Below, piece by piece: positions 26,801 to 37,274 of a DNA stretch of 64,000 nt. Numbering within the stretch: the first letter of the stretch is position 1; each line of letters opens with the position of its first letter. Position numbers and translations under genes: made by a program. Source of the stretch: Serinus canaria (Eukaryota > Chordata > Aves > Passeriformes > Fringillidae); NCBI RefSeq assembly GCF_022539315.1, contig NC_066332.1, positions 3,181,001 to 3,245,000 of the forward strand. Reading direction: 5' to 3'. Below the pieces are notes generated by a model. The model ran no database searches and had not been told where the DNA came from. It saw nothing but the letters and a program-made list of their open reading frames with translations.

Positions 26801-29800
26801 GAGCAGCTTCCATGTGACTTGGCTGCTTCTTGAGGGCAGCTGTGCGGCTGCTGGAGAAGGAGTCCATGTTGGCAGAGATGGCATTGATGGCCACATGGCT
26901 TGGTCCTGCAGCCTCCAGCAAGGCATGATTCCTAGTGCTTCTCTGAGGGGAATGTACTGGGATTGGAGCTGGAATCAAGACAGGAATTGTTAAAGCACAA
27001 GGACCCCAAGACCTCTTCTAGACATTGCCCAATGCTAAGCACCCCAAAATACACCAGGGAGATTGCAAGAGTCGGTCTCATTAAAACCTCACTGGACCAC
27101 TGGGTGTCATCTTAGATCAAGGGTCTAATTAAGACCACAAGTTTTATTATTGCAAGAATAAACTTGCTCCCACCCACCTCTATTTTCCTTATTCAGCAGC
27201 AAATCAAGAGATGCCACGTCCAAGTTTACACATGAAATATTCCTGAGTCTTCCTGCTTCCTTGATAACCACTACTGCAACAGCTTTATACTCTAGCAACA
27301 GTTTAGTTTGGTTCCAAAGCTCCTGCCAATCAATTTTCATGCCTTTTTGAAAGCTAAAATGTGATAAGAAATCCTGAGCTACAAAGCTATCTGTGAGGTT
27401 TAATAAGAGTTATTTCTCAAAAATATTCTTGTTGCTTCTGCTTGGTTGCAAGAGAAAAAGAAGCAATAAGGAAATACCTGTGATGAAACCCAGGTTATAA
27501 ACTTAACCCCCTCTGGCTGTTTTAGGACACCAGCAGCTACTGGAGCTCAAAAAGAACAAATAAGAACTTCCTCACACAAAACTCTGCTAATTGTTAATTG
27601 ATGACACAGCTGAGAAAAACTCCAAACATGCTCACAGCAGATTCCAAAGCTCTCAGGAAGCTGTGTTGGATGAGGATGTCGTGCAGGGACATCTTACACC
27701 TCTGACTCAAAAATAAAGCACATCAGAGGAGCTGATTGGCTCAACACTTCCCAGGGATGTGTCCCATCAAGGTGTCAGGCAACTTTGGCTTCATGACTTC
27801 CATGCTGCATCACTTTATTTTTATTCCCAATTTTATGACAGCAGTTGACAATTTCACACTTAGATGTCACAGCACAGACACCTCAGGAAACATTTCAATT
27901 ATTGCAAAGTATTTGTGCAGTTGCAGGATTGGACACCAAGACACCACTTGCTGCTTCTTACAAAGCCTCTGGATGTTTCATACCAGCAATAATGGAGAAA
28001 ATACCTTTTCTCCAAGGCCAAGGGATGGCAGCAGTGGGAAAATGTGGTGGAGGTCACTTGTGTAGAGCCAGAGCCACACTCCTCAGAATGCTACAGGCTT
28101 TTGTCAATTAGATTTCAATTTACTTTATATTTTGGATATTTGAGAAAAAAAATGTTCTGCTCTCTCCAAGTGTCAAACAAAGGTCTCTGCTGCAGCAGCT
28201 CACAACGTGCAGTACTATAAATTTTCAAGTTTATTTTTATTTTCAGGGTCACCATACTGGTAACTGCACTGAAAGGGGAGGTGGGGGCTATGAAATGGAT
28301 GCAACTCACTGTCTTCTGCATTTGATTTGAAGGACAGACCACCAAGGTGAAAAAAGCCTGTAATTTTCTCTTGATGTGCAGGTAACACATTACCAAGTAC
28401 AGAAACCAGATTTTGTCTAAGGGTATAAAAGTAACAGTTCAGATTCTGGCATTTACCTCATCTCCTTTGAGTATTGCAAGAAAATCTGACAGGATCAAGA
28501 AACTTGTTTTCCTACAGTTCATAAATCTCTTTTCCACCAAGATCTTTTCTCCTTTCCTAAGAGATTTAGCAGCAAAACCTCTGCACCCCACAGAGCATCA
28601 AGGAATGGCTCATTCAGGATTGGGATCTTCAGCCTCACAAGCCCCATCAAAGCTAAATCTGCAGCTTTTGCAAATCAGACAAGGTGAAGCTGCACTTTCC
28701 AAACTCCAAAGGACACTGCACCTGAGCAAGGAACTCCTGGAGAAATTTGTTGTGGATGAGAACAAGCACTGCAAGGTGACCGGGGTGCCTGATCACTTTG
28801 AATTAAAGCTCATGCCTGACATAACTTAATAACCTCCTGCACCTACAGATTCAGCAAGAGGAGGAGGAAAGATTAGTTACTATAAATAGCCAGAAACAGA
28901 ATTAAGTTCTGGGTTTGGTTTGGGTTTGATGTACAGGTCAGATCTGTGCTCACGAGTAAGGAATGATCCTGTTGGGGAAGATAAAAATGGTGGATGATAG
29001 CAGAGATCTGAATTTACAAACAAAAGTTTGATCTTACTTTTAATTGCTTTCACATCTGTGGTCTTTTCTTGTTCTTTGCCTTTCACTGTAAAATACAAGG
29101 GAAAATGTTAATGCTATTTTGGGTAACTCATGGCATTCACCTGAGAATGGACAGAGAATTCCCAGCATCAGTAAGTATCAGAGGCAGATGGAAACTGTAA
29201 TTTTGTTAAAACTGATTTCTCATTCCAATTGCACAACCAGTAACTGACAGGGGCTTTCAAAGCTTTTCTTTTGATTTACTTTTGAAACAAAACTTTATCA
29301 TCCATTAATTAAGTTTCATGAAATACAGTCTGTTACATTTCTGTGGAGGAAGATGTCTGCTGTCTATAGATTAAAGCTACATTCAGGGTGACTTTAATAA
29401 ACAGCATGAACTGAGAAGAGTGGGAAAGGTGTGTTTTAAGAGTAGAGCACTGGCAGGTGCTCTATGTGAACCAAAAATCACCTAAAAAACAACATTTCCC
29501 TCGTGTTACAGGAAGAGCAGCACAACATCCAGCACGGACAAGATATGGGCCGGCTCTGGCTCCATGGAGCTGCTTCCATGCACATGATGGGGACCACAGA
29601 AATGCTCTGGAAACTCTCTGCAAACAGTTAATTCTCTCATAAATATTCTTGCTTAATATCATGAAACCCCGGGTGAGCAACTGATGGGGAGATAACAGTG
29701 TCAAAAGTTGTGATGGAAAAGCACTTGGAGGATTTATTTTTTTTTAAATATTACTATTTTTTAAAGGAAGCTCCTAAAGGAAGTGAAGGAGATCTGTTCA

Positions 29801-32732
29801 AAACAAAAATAAAGAAGCCCAAGCAACACATAAACAGGATGGCAGAGAAACAAATTGGAGAATGTGATCTACCAGGAAGGCTGCTCCAGGCAAGGATTAT
29901 TACTACAAATAGGTCATCCCTGAACACCGACTGTGCAGCCCTTCCTAAGGTAACCACAGGGCACAGCCCAGCACCATCCCACATTTACATCACCAAACGC
30001 ATCCCAAAAACCCACCCCAAGCGTTCCCATTCCGAACTAAGGATGGTAAATATTTTAAAGGAGAGCTCCGGTCTCGGGTTACATAATTGCCCTGGCCCTG
30101 TGGCTGCAGCGCTGCCTGCCAGCCTCTCCTGCGAGCACCAACGCTGCAGGGCTGCAAATCGGCAGCTCGGGGTCGAACATTCCAGCGGCCAGGGAGCACA
30201 CTGTGTGACAGAGGCGTTTAGGTGGCCATTAAAAGAGGAGGATTCTCTCCGCGCCGACCTGCAGCCCGATGCAGCAGGAGGGTAACCAGCCTTTACATAA
30301 CTGGAGCTGATGGACAGGAGAGAAATCACTCTCTATGAACTCTCATCTTTCCCAAATCGCTCCAATATTTAATCAAACCAGTCCCTAGCTACCAGCAGCA
30401 GTTCCTGGGTTTGACACGAGGCCCTCCATAAGCCTATTTTCAGTCTAAATACCTCTGTTCCTTTTTCCAAGCTACTCAGTTCCTCCCTAAGTACCTACTT
30501 TCAACTGGAAATACAAACTCCAGGGTCGTGTCCCAACCCTTTCCACACAGGCTGCTTCTGTCCCCAGCAGCTCTGAGCACAACAGGTGACACCAGTAACA
30601 GGAGGGGACAAAATCAGCTCTGATCCAGGACAAACCCGAATTTCAGAGTGAAGTTTCACTACAAGAATTCACTTTCACTTCCCCCAGAGAGCGGATGCTG
30701 TGTGGTGCCTGTGTGAAACCAGAAGGAACCACAGGACGAGGGGCTGAGGGTGACATTTCCAGTGGCCAATCCCATTCCAAAGGGTGCCAAACCAGCACCT
30801 GACCTTCCAGAGTTTCAATTCACATCTTGAAATGCTCTGAACAAACTCAAAAAGCGCTCACAGCGTGTCAACAGCACACGGAATCGAGATCCTGCTGAGG
30901 TCAGCCAGGCTGTGGGACTGCACGTTATTCCCAAGATATCCCCAGGGATGAGCTGTTCCACTGGCAGCAGTTTCATAACCTGCCCTCAAGCACCCAGCTC
31001 ACCTGCTATACTTTGATTTCTCAACCCATTATCCACCCTCAGTCTGCCAGACTTTTATTTTAAGGCCCAAGCTATAAAAACACTTCACCCCTGGTTTTGA
31101 TTTTCTACAGGTCAGTTGCTTTACGATCCTTGCTATGGTTTAATTTAAAATTATTTTAATTTTTACCCACTGTGATATCCTCATAAACAACAGCATTGTT
31201 GTTTATGAGGAACATTGGTGTTTGTAGGATTTTGGACTGCATGTGGCCAGAGTTTTATCCTAAGCCTAAATGTGCTGCTTTCCTCACACCTTCAGTTCAA
31301 ATCTTCTCTAAAGCCACACCTAAAAACGGAGATCACAACGAGCAGTGCTTTATGCACAGCCCAGATGAAAGGTTGCTTTTCTCCTCTCCTTCACAGCGTC
31401 TCTCTCGGGCATTTAGTGCTGATTTGCCTCTCTGACCAAAGATCCTTTAATCAAAGGAACACAGATCCTCAATTACACTTCTCAGATAATCAGAGCTTTC
31501 ATGGCTTTCTCCCTGAGAAAGTTTCCACACAGGCTGACCTTGTCCCTGTGATCCCACGTCAGGACAGAACCTCAGCTCCACAATTCTCAGTGAAACAGCA
31601 GAAGCTGTTCATAACCACTATCAAAGCCTTATTCTGCAGCTCAGCATTTGTATATAAACACCCCAAAAAGGACTATGGCACTTGCCAAGCTCTCAGTGGC
31701 TTCCAGACTCTTCAGATTTGCTAAGTTTAGACTCATTTCTTGCACAACTGCTGCACTAACCTCCCCAAAGAGTGACATTTTCAGTGCTGCTGCTTTGGCT
31801 GGCAAGATCCAGAGGATGTGAGAGCCAAGAGCATCACCATCAGCCCAGGTATGACATCCTTGCCTCCCAGGATGTGCATTTTGGGTTCAGTAACCCAGAC
31901 AGGCTTTAGGACAGCGCTGCATCAGGAGATCAGTGGTCGCATTGCTCGAGCTGCAGCATCACGAGGAAACAAAACTTTCCCAAGGGACCCTTCCTAAAAG
32001 GTGCCACTTTCAACAAAAACCACCCAAACCACAGCTGGGCAGCCTGAGAGTGCAGGGCCCTGCTTGCAGCACGAGCACAAAGTGCCTTCAAACGCTGCAC
32101 TCCCAGAGAACACTTAAACTGTACCCATTTGTGCTGCTGGAGTAGTATAAATATTTCAGCAGCCCTGAATTTCCCAGCTTGTGCTCCCTACCAAATGTAT
32201 TGCAGAATAAACTGCTAAGGACTCTGGCTTTCACGGAGAGCTCGGTGCCATGAGGTCCTTTTTCCACTGATATTTTCAGCTGCTGCTGCTGCACATTCTC
32301 AGACCATTGTAATTTTTACAAAGCCGGCTATGTCGGCGTTGGGAAAAACCATCTGTAAAGGGCTCAGAGGCTCCAACCCTGCACGAAGCGTGGGAGGTGC
32401 CCGAGCCCCCTCCTGCCTCGGTCACCGTCGGGAGCCGCGGGCAGCCCGGGGCCGCAGCCGGCGGTCGCTGCCGCTGACCGGAGAGCCCCGGCGGCAGCGG
32501 CCGAGCCCCCCGAGCCCCGCCCGGCCCCCCGAGCCCTCCCAACCCCGCGGAGGACGCGGCGCCGGCACTGACCGTCATTGGCGGGGAGGCCGCTCCTCAG
32601 GGCCCGCGCGTCCTCGCGGGGCCCGGCGGCGGTGCCCGGAGGGGCAGGGCCGGGGCCCGGCAGCCGCGCGGGGGACGAGCCCGGCGGCCGCCCGCCCGCC
32701 ACCCCCCTACCTTTCCGCCTGAAGAAGGACAT
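16125..32732 (-). CDS. AKAP10: AKAP10 / D-AKAP2, dual-specificity A-kinase anchoring protein (complete)
   Basis: AKAP10 tethers RI and RII subunits of protein kinase A and, through its RGS domains, links PKA to Rab4/Rab11 endosomes. Coding exons, in transcript order: 32711-32732, 29038-29085, 26786-26968, 25959-26492, 24512-24610, 23997-24081, 23531-23654, 22347-22483, 21275-21419, 20362-20535, 18860-18969, 18448-18530, 17840-17892, 17160-17255, 16125-16130. All borders are GT-AG and all phases fit. The total is 1,899 nt, or 632 aa plus TGA. The human protein is 662 aa, with 22 residues before the equivalent MSFFRRK. The first RGS domain is split, starting at about residue 90 and resuming at about 263-330 after a variable insert in exon 4. 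The second RGS domain spans about 345-480. The PKA-binding amphipathic helix is at about 597-620, and the C-terminus is TKL, a class I PDZ ligand. Confidence 0.97.
20362..23654 (-). CDS. AKAP10: AKAP10 exons 7-10: second RGS domain
   Basis: Exons 23531-23654, 22347-22483, 21275-21419 and 20362-20535 encode residues 324-517. They carry RGS signatures: HFSEFLRSHHFCKYQIEVLT, EDAVNVLQFWLAADNFQSQL, GFDDSVRLEIESNICREGG and LRQAWTTME. These are nearly identical to the human protein. The tail of exon 10 (about residues 490-517) is serine-rich, differs more from human, and probably forms a flexible linker. Exon 9 is followed closely by a short tandem duplication in the intron (21225-21270). Confidence 0.92.
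21225..21270. repeat. Short tandem duplication beside the AKAP10 exon 9 donor
   Basis: The motif ccccactctgaaggag occurs at 21225-21240 and again at 21251-21266 (period 26), ending about 5 bp from the exon 9 splice donor in intron 9. It looks like a recent slippage or duplication event and does not alter the donor. Confidence 0.8.
22668..22689. repeat. Poly(A) run, 22 nt
   Basis: An uninterrupted run of 22 A on the plus strand, in AKAP10 intron 7. No SINE or retrocopy body was recognised next to it. The length is likely to be variable or an assembly-sensitive site. Confidence 0.9.
23215..23460 (-). mobile_element. CR1 LINE fragment (3' end), in AKAP10 intron 7
   Basis: The plus strand reads as the reverse complement of an avian/reptilian CR1 3' region. 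It starts with AT-rich sequence resembling the decayed terminal octamers, then tgggaccttaaaaatgatcc, ccgcctgccatgggctggga, caccttccacta, ccaggttgctccaagcc and ggccttggacacttccaggg, ending near cccaatatccaaccc. The element is therefore oriented on the minus strand, the same way as AKAP10. It is 5'-truncated with no reverse transcriptase left, and many substitutions suggest an old insertion. It supports an avian or reptilian origin for the window. Confidence 0.9.
25959..26492 (-). CDS. AKAP10: AKAP10 exon 4: N-half of first RGS domain plus divergent insert
   Basis: This is the largest AKAP10 exon, 534 nt, residues 85-262. The first third is conserved RGS sequence (SLSKTLEQVL, FIQFMELRRMEHLVKFWLEA, FHSTTWSRIRAHSLNTVKQS). 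After about residue 150 it becomes a low-conservation, GC-rich linker with few obvious human equivalents (ERLEGSGPARLLRPEPDRTA), ending in the conserved SPSSALKDLSGKLMK. The linker's base composition is clearly more GC-rich than the neighbouring exons. It is shorter than the human insert, which helps account for 632 rather than 640 residues from the same Met. Confidence 0.9.
28562..28829 (+). other. Coding-like open segment antisense to AKAP10, intron 2
   Basis: An open plus-strand segment of about 89 codons ends at a TAA (28,827-28,829). It is preceded by a good acceptor-like tract (cttttctcctttcctaag, ending 28,561). The translation has helix- or coiled-coil-like spacing (LQLLQIRQGEAALSKLQRTL, then LSKELLEKFVVDENKHCK) and a non-repetitive tail ending LKLMPDIT. 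There is an in-frame ATG at 28,602. I do not recognise the family. It may be the last exon of an unknown nested gene, a retrocopy fragment or a chance frame. Confidence 0.2.
31178..31211. repeat. Perfect inverted repeat: 15-bp arms, 4-nt loop
   Basis: In AKAP10 intron 1, tcctcataaacaaca (31178-31192) is followed by gcat and then its exact reverse complement (31197-31211). Each arm contains a forkhead-like TAAACAA core, so the unit is also a head-to-head pair of FOX-type sites. Confidence 0.95.
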
Positions 32733-33130
32733 AGCGCCGGGGAGGGGGCGAGGCGGCCGCCGGGGCGGGGGAAGGCGGGAGGGAGGGAAGGTAGCGCGCC
32801 GGGTCCTATGAATGAGGCTGCTGCGCCCGCCCGCCGCCGCCGCTCCCTCCGCCTCTTCCTCCCGCGGCGGCGCCCGCGGCCGCCATGTTGTCAACAACGG
32901 CCCCGCGCCCGCTTCCGGCAGCGCCGCCCGCGCGGCACGGCGGGATGCGGCCGCACTCAACATGGCCGCCTCGGCCTCGCGCCCGGCCGCCAATGGGGGC
33001 CGGGCGGGGCCGCCATGTTGGGTGAGGGCAAGGAGCCCGCAGGGGTCGGGGGTGGGGGCGGCCATCTTTGATCAGGGCGGGGGGCGCCGGGCGGCGTGAG
33101 GCGAAGGCCGCCATCTTGGCTGAGGGCACG
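32733..33130 (-). promoter_or_regulatory. AKAP10 CpG-island promoter with YY1-type motif array
   Basis: Extremely GC-rich sequence upstream of the MSFF start codon; the island spans about 32.4-33.5 kb. Five YY1-like CCAT/ATGG motifs in GC context occur at about 32,879-32,890, 32,958-32,970, 33,009-33,020, 33,057-33,070 and 33,106-33,120. They are spaced roughly 50-80 bp apart on both orientations. YY1 sites just downstream of TATA-less starts are common in housekeeping genes, so the main transcription start probably lies within this array. Confidence 0.65.
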
Positions 33131-33465
33131 GGTGATCCGGGGACGCTGCGGCAGCTCGGGCGTGTCCCGAGGGCAGGGACAGGGAGCCCTGAAAGCGGGG
33201 ACAGAGCCCCGAAAGAAGGGGACAGCGGGCAAGCGCCGTGCAGGGCCGTGAGAGCCGAGGCGCCTTGGAGAGAGACCTCAGGGACGTGTCCCCAAATGTC
33301 CCCTTCGGCCGTGGGGGATGCAGCAGGGGGGCGGACAGAGACAGACGGACACACGGACAGCCCTGCCCGGGGTGTGAGGGCTCTGCAGTGCCGGTCCCAG
33401 TCCTGCAGCCGTTTGGGCCCTGTCTGTGCGGGACACGCGGGGCCGCGGCCGGTGCCGGAATGCGG

Positions 33466-33522
33466 CGGCTCCCTCATCCCACGGCTGCTCCCTCATCCCA
33501 CGGCGGCTCCCTCATCCCACGG
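33466..33522. repeat. 19-bp tandem repeat, three copies
   Basis: Three consecutive copies of cggctccctcatcccacgg (33466-33484, 33485-33503, 33504-33522), the middle one with two differences. It lies at the upstream edge of the AKAP10 CpG island. Confidence 0.95.
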
Positions 33523-33732
33523 CGGCCCGAGTCCAGCACAGCCAGAAATCCCTGCCGGGCCGCTCTCCACCTGCGGAATCGCTGTCCCATAAGTCAGTTC
33601 CGTCTGCGCCCCGAATCCTGCCACAAAAATCCTCTTAATCATCCTCCCGAGGCAATCTGCTCTTCCCTCGCCTGCCAGGGACGTTTGTCACCGTGACACG
33701 GCGCTTAGGTTGATATCCGAGATCTCTGCTCT

Positions 33733-33830
33733 AAAAGCTTTGCAAACACTTTGTAAAGACTGTGATTATAAATTCTGGGTTGTGAGTGTGTGAGGAAACT
33801 GAGGCACAGAGCCAGAGGGCAGCTCTGCCA
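33733..33830. repeat. Ancient SINE-like repeat fragment (MIR-type 'gaggaaactgaggcacagag')
   Basis: The stretch reads aaaagctttgcaaacacttt ... attataaattctgggttgtg ... gaggaaactgaggcacagag. The last block is the well-known antisense signature of MIR/CORE-SINE-type ancient amniote repeats. The family name is an inference from memory of the consensus; the fragment is diverged. Confidence 0.5.
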
Positions 33831-33959
33831 TGCCCGTGTCACCCCGATCAATGCAGTGTCACCCTGTGCCGTGTAACTGTCCTGCCCTTGCTGCCCGAGC
33901 CGTGCCAAAACGATGTCATTAATAATCATTGCCTGGGTTTCCGCGCCTTCTTTCATCCG

Positions 33960-34015
33960 AGCATTCCAAAGCTCTTTACAAACACTCAGTAATTAAGACT
34001 CATAAATTGTAAATG
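33960..34015. repeat. Second fragment resembling the same ancient repeat
   Basis: The sequence attccaaagctctttacaaa, then cactcagtaattaagactca, resembles the 'aaagcactttacaaac-attaat-cctcac' start of the same repeat type seen about 230 bp upstream. It lacks the gaaactgaggcacagag block. Confidence 0.4.
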
Positions 34016-36699
34016 GCATAAAAGGTACACGGGGATCTTCCAGAGCTGGGATGGAGCCGTCTCCTGGGCGGGATGGTGCCGCTGATCAACACCCTGTAGC
34101 AATCGCATTTTTGCTTTTGATATTATTTTTGTTAACTGGTGCTCTTTGATACAGTTGTGTACACATGCCCAGAGGCTGGCTGGAGCGTAACGAACTATTC
34201 TATATGGTTTCTGCATAATGAATGGAATTATTTAATTGGCACATAACTTCAGAGACTGCTAATAGACTAAAACGTTGTGAAGATGAGCAAACTGGAAAGA
34301 ATGGGATGACTCAGGGAACACTAAATTAACATATCCTGCCAAAAATTTTGCACCCAGTCCTCTTGGGTTTCAGGGTATACATGGGGGTTGAACAAGGATG
34401 CAATGATTGACACAAGAGTTTGACATGAATTGCCTTCCCTGGACCGAAATTTTCTCATTATTGGGAATTCAGAAGGGCTGAAGCTCCAATCCAGGGCTGC
34501 TCACTCAGCCTTGGGCCTGGATCTGAATGGGAAGTGTGAGTGACAGCAGGTGCTGGAGCATTTAACAGAACATGACACTTTAATTATCTGAGCAATCAGT
34601 TAAATATGACTTCAGGACATGGGTTGGCCAATGTCAGAGAAGCTGAGGGACTCCTCCCTAAATGAAAATATTAAAAAAAAAAAAAAAAAAGCTGTCTCAA
34701 TGCTTGATTGTTTCCTCTCTACAGGTAGAAAAAGAAGTAAACTTTAATACCTGAAAAGATCTGAATGGAATGATGGTGTTTGGACAGATAGAATAAAGCA
34801 GAACAAGACTTTGGTAATTAATCACAGGGCACTGCTCTGCTCAATTACAGCACAAAAGCACAAATGTAACACATTAGAGGCCATTCCCATCTCTCCCATC
34901 TTTGGGACAGTCCATTTATTCCCATGATGTTGGGATTCTCTCTCATATATAGAATTCTCACTACTTTGGGAACACAAGTACCAAAAATTATATGAGTACG
35001 AACTTTAACAGCTGAGATCTTACTCTGGAATAAATAATAATGTCCTAAACACATCAGGAGTCAAAGTTTCTGTCTTTGCACAGAAACTCACAGCTCCTTC
35101 AATTAGAGCCTTGTATTTTACTCTTAATTTTCTTTCTCTTTTTTTCAATGGTAAAGCAAGTGTCTGCATGCACCCACAAAATTCCTGGCAGGTTTGGCTG
35201 TGGCTGACCTCAGTCCATGAACCTCATGGGAACAGGAGGGTTGGTATCTGTGCTGAGCATTTCAAAGAAGGGAATTCTCCCACGTCCCAGCCTGGTGAAA
35301 ATTAACTGCTTTTATTAAAACACTGCAATTCCTCCCTGTTTCCTTCCATGAGACACATTCCCAGGGAGGGAGGTTTGTTCAAGCAAGGGGTAAAGAGTCT
35401 CTGCCTGTCTCCCAGTGGGTGAGTTAAAACTCGAGGTTTGACATGTAAAATGGGGCAAAATGGTACAAAGACAGGTTCATTCCCAGCAGGAAGAGCTGGT
35501 TGGTGACCTGCAGGTGTGCTGGACAGAGCTCTGGGAAGCAGCACAGGGCAGCAGAGAGCAGGAAATCTCCCTCTCCAGGTCCTGAGCTCTTCCCAGCCTT
35601 GTCGCAGCTGCTCCTGCAGGAACGGAGCCTTTTCTGCAGAGCTGGAGCCACTCTGGAATTGTTCTGAATCAGGGAAGGCAAACGGGCTCGTTGGCACCTC
35701 CACCCTGCCCAGATGGCACCGCCAGCGCTGTGTGGGACTCACCTCAGATGACCTTTCTCCAATCCATAGTGCTTTCCCCAAGCTCTTGGTCATTCTATGG
35801 CATCAAAAAAATACTTGGAAAATAATAATTTATTTTAATACCGTCTTCTGTTTCTCCGTTCTTTTTTCCCCCCACCTTTTGCTTTTCTAGATGCCTCAGG
35901 GAGTACAAGAAGCAATGCAGCACATGACAGCAGTCAGGTATTTCTTTGAGCCAGGGATATGGGAGAAAAAACAAGGCTGAGTGTGATTTTGTCCCTTCAG
36001 AACTTTCCCGAGGTCCCAGGACGAGTAGCGTCCGCGGCATTTCTAAAAGCAGGACACAGATACACCCCACGAAGCCCAAGGGCTGCATGCGGACAGAACC
36101 GCAGCAGGAGCGGAGTTGCCATCGCTGCCGCAGCACTCCGAGCGCGCACCAGGAGAGGGTGCCAAGCCTCCGGCTTCTGCTGCCGGCATCCGCACAGGCT
36201 TCCCAGGATTCGGAGCCTTCTCCAAGCGCTGCGCTTTAAACACCAACCAACGTACCTTGGATCTAAAGGAAAACCTCGTTTTTTAACCAAAAGCTGCCCA
36301 AATGTCTTTGCCTGTTTCAGCGCTATCGGCAGTAAGTGCCCGAAACCCGCCCGAGGACTTTAGCGCACGATAAAAGATATTTTTTTGCTACATTTTAAAA
36401 AGGATCTGGTTCTTTATGCGGCTGATGGACGTGGGACCGCTCGGGGGAACAGCTGAGCTCCTGGAGACTGAGAAAACCCGTAAGATCTGCGAGGCACAAA
36501 CAAAACATCAATCCGTGCTGCACAGGCACCGTGAGGTTTAGCAGGAATAAAACCTGATCCATGAAGTTTTTAGAATGACTGTTATAAAAATCCATCTGCA
36601 CTGGGAGGCGCCGCTTTTACACCTCAAGTAAGCGCAGGCTCCCGGGCAGCCGCTCTGCCTCCAGCACCTTGGAGAAAACTGCGGGGTGAGAGGATAACA

Positions 36700-37274
36700 C
36701 AGCCCGAGCCAGCGGATCCCGAGTCCGAGACCTCCCTGCCACGGAGGGTTTAAATCTAAACCTCCCCGCCACGGAGGGTTTCAATCCCCCGCGCGGTGCC
36801 GCAGCGGAATTCCCGCACCCGCGTTCCCCACGCGTGTCCCCGTCCGGGAGAGCTGCAGGAGCGGAGCCGCAGCATCGCCGTCTGCGGGCACGGAGGGAGG
36901 GTTGAAAATACCGCCGGTAATTAACGGCAGCAACAACCCGACCCTTTCGGGGCCGCGGCGCAGCCGGCAGCGGGCGGAGAATCGCCGTGAAACCCCCAGA
37001 AGCGTGCGCGCAGGTGACCCCGCTCCCCCCGCCCCGGATTCCCCCGCCCGCCGCGGGTGTCGCAACCGCGCCCGTCCTCAGCCGCGCCCCGCGGGGGGGG
37101 CGGCGCAGGCAGCGCGCAAGGAACGCGCAGGGAGCGCGCAGGGGCGCGGGCAGCGCTGCCGGCCCCGCGCCCGGCCCCGCCGGCCGCCCCGCGCCGCCGA
37201 TGCTGTCGGTGCCGGTGCCGGTGGCGGGCGCGGGGGCGGCGCGGGGCGCAGGCTCCCTGCCCCGCCGGCGCACC
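36700..37274 (+). promoter_or_regulatory. CpG-island promoter of the LHFPL-like gene
   Basis: A dense CpG island surrounds the first exon and continues to about 37,600. Upstream are two 21-bp copies of cctccctgccacggagggtt(t) at 36,731-36,751 and 36,761-36,781. In-frame ATGs occur upstream of the chosen start (for example 37,200), but the 37,275 ATG has the better context (gcgcaccATGt) and matches the LHFPL2-type N-terminus. Confidence 0.6.

Larger units (their letters stand above)
33523..36700. other. Intergenic region between AKAP10 and the LHFPL-like gene
   Basis: A gap separating two divergently transcribed genes. Apart from the two old repeat fragments and an 18-nt A run at 34,673-34,690, I see no gene. 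A small CpG-rich patch at about 36,000-36,200 precedes the main LHFPL-like island. Sequence from 34 to 35.9 kb is AT-rich and unremarkable. Confidence 0.6.

Noticed and set aside
29698..30285. 195-codon open frame, plus strand, in AKAP10 intron 1
   Set aside because: It starts in an A/T homopolymer-rich stretch, changes composition abruptly half way and has no recognisable domain. More likely chance openness, partly over the CpG-containing element at 30.04 kb.
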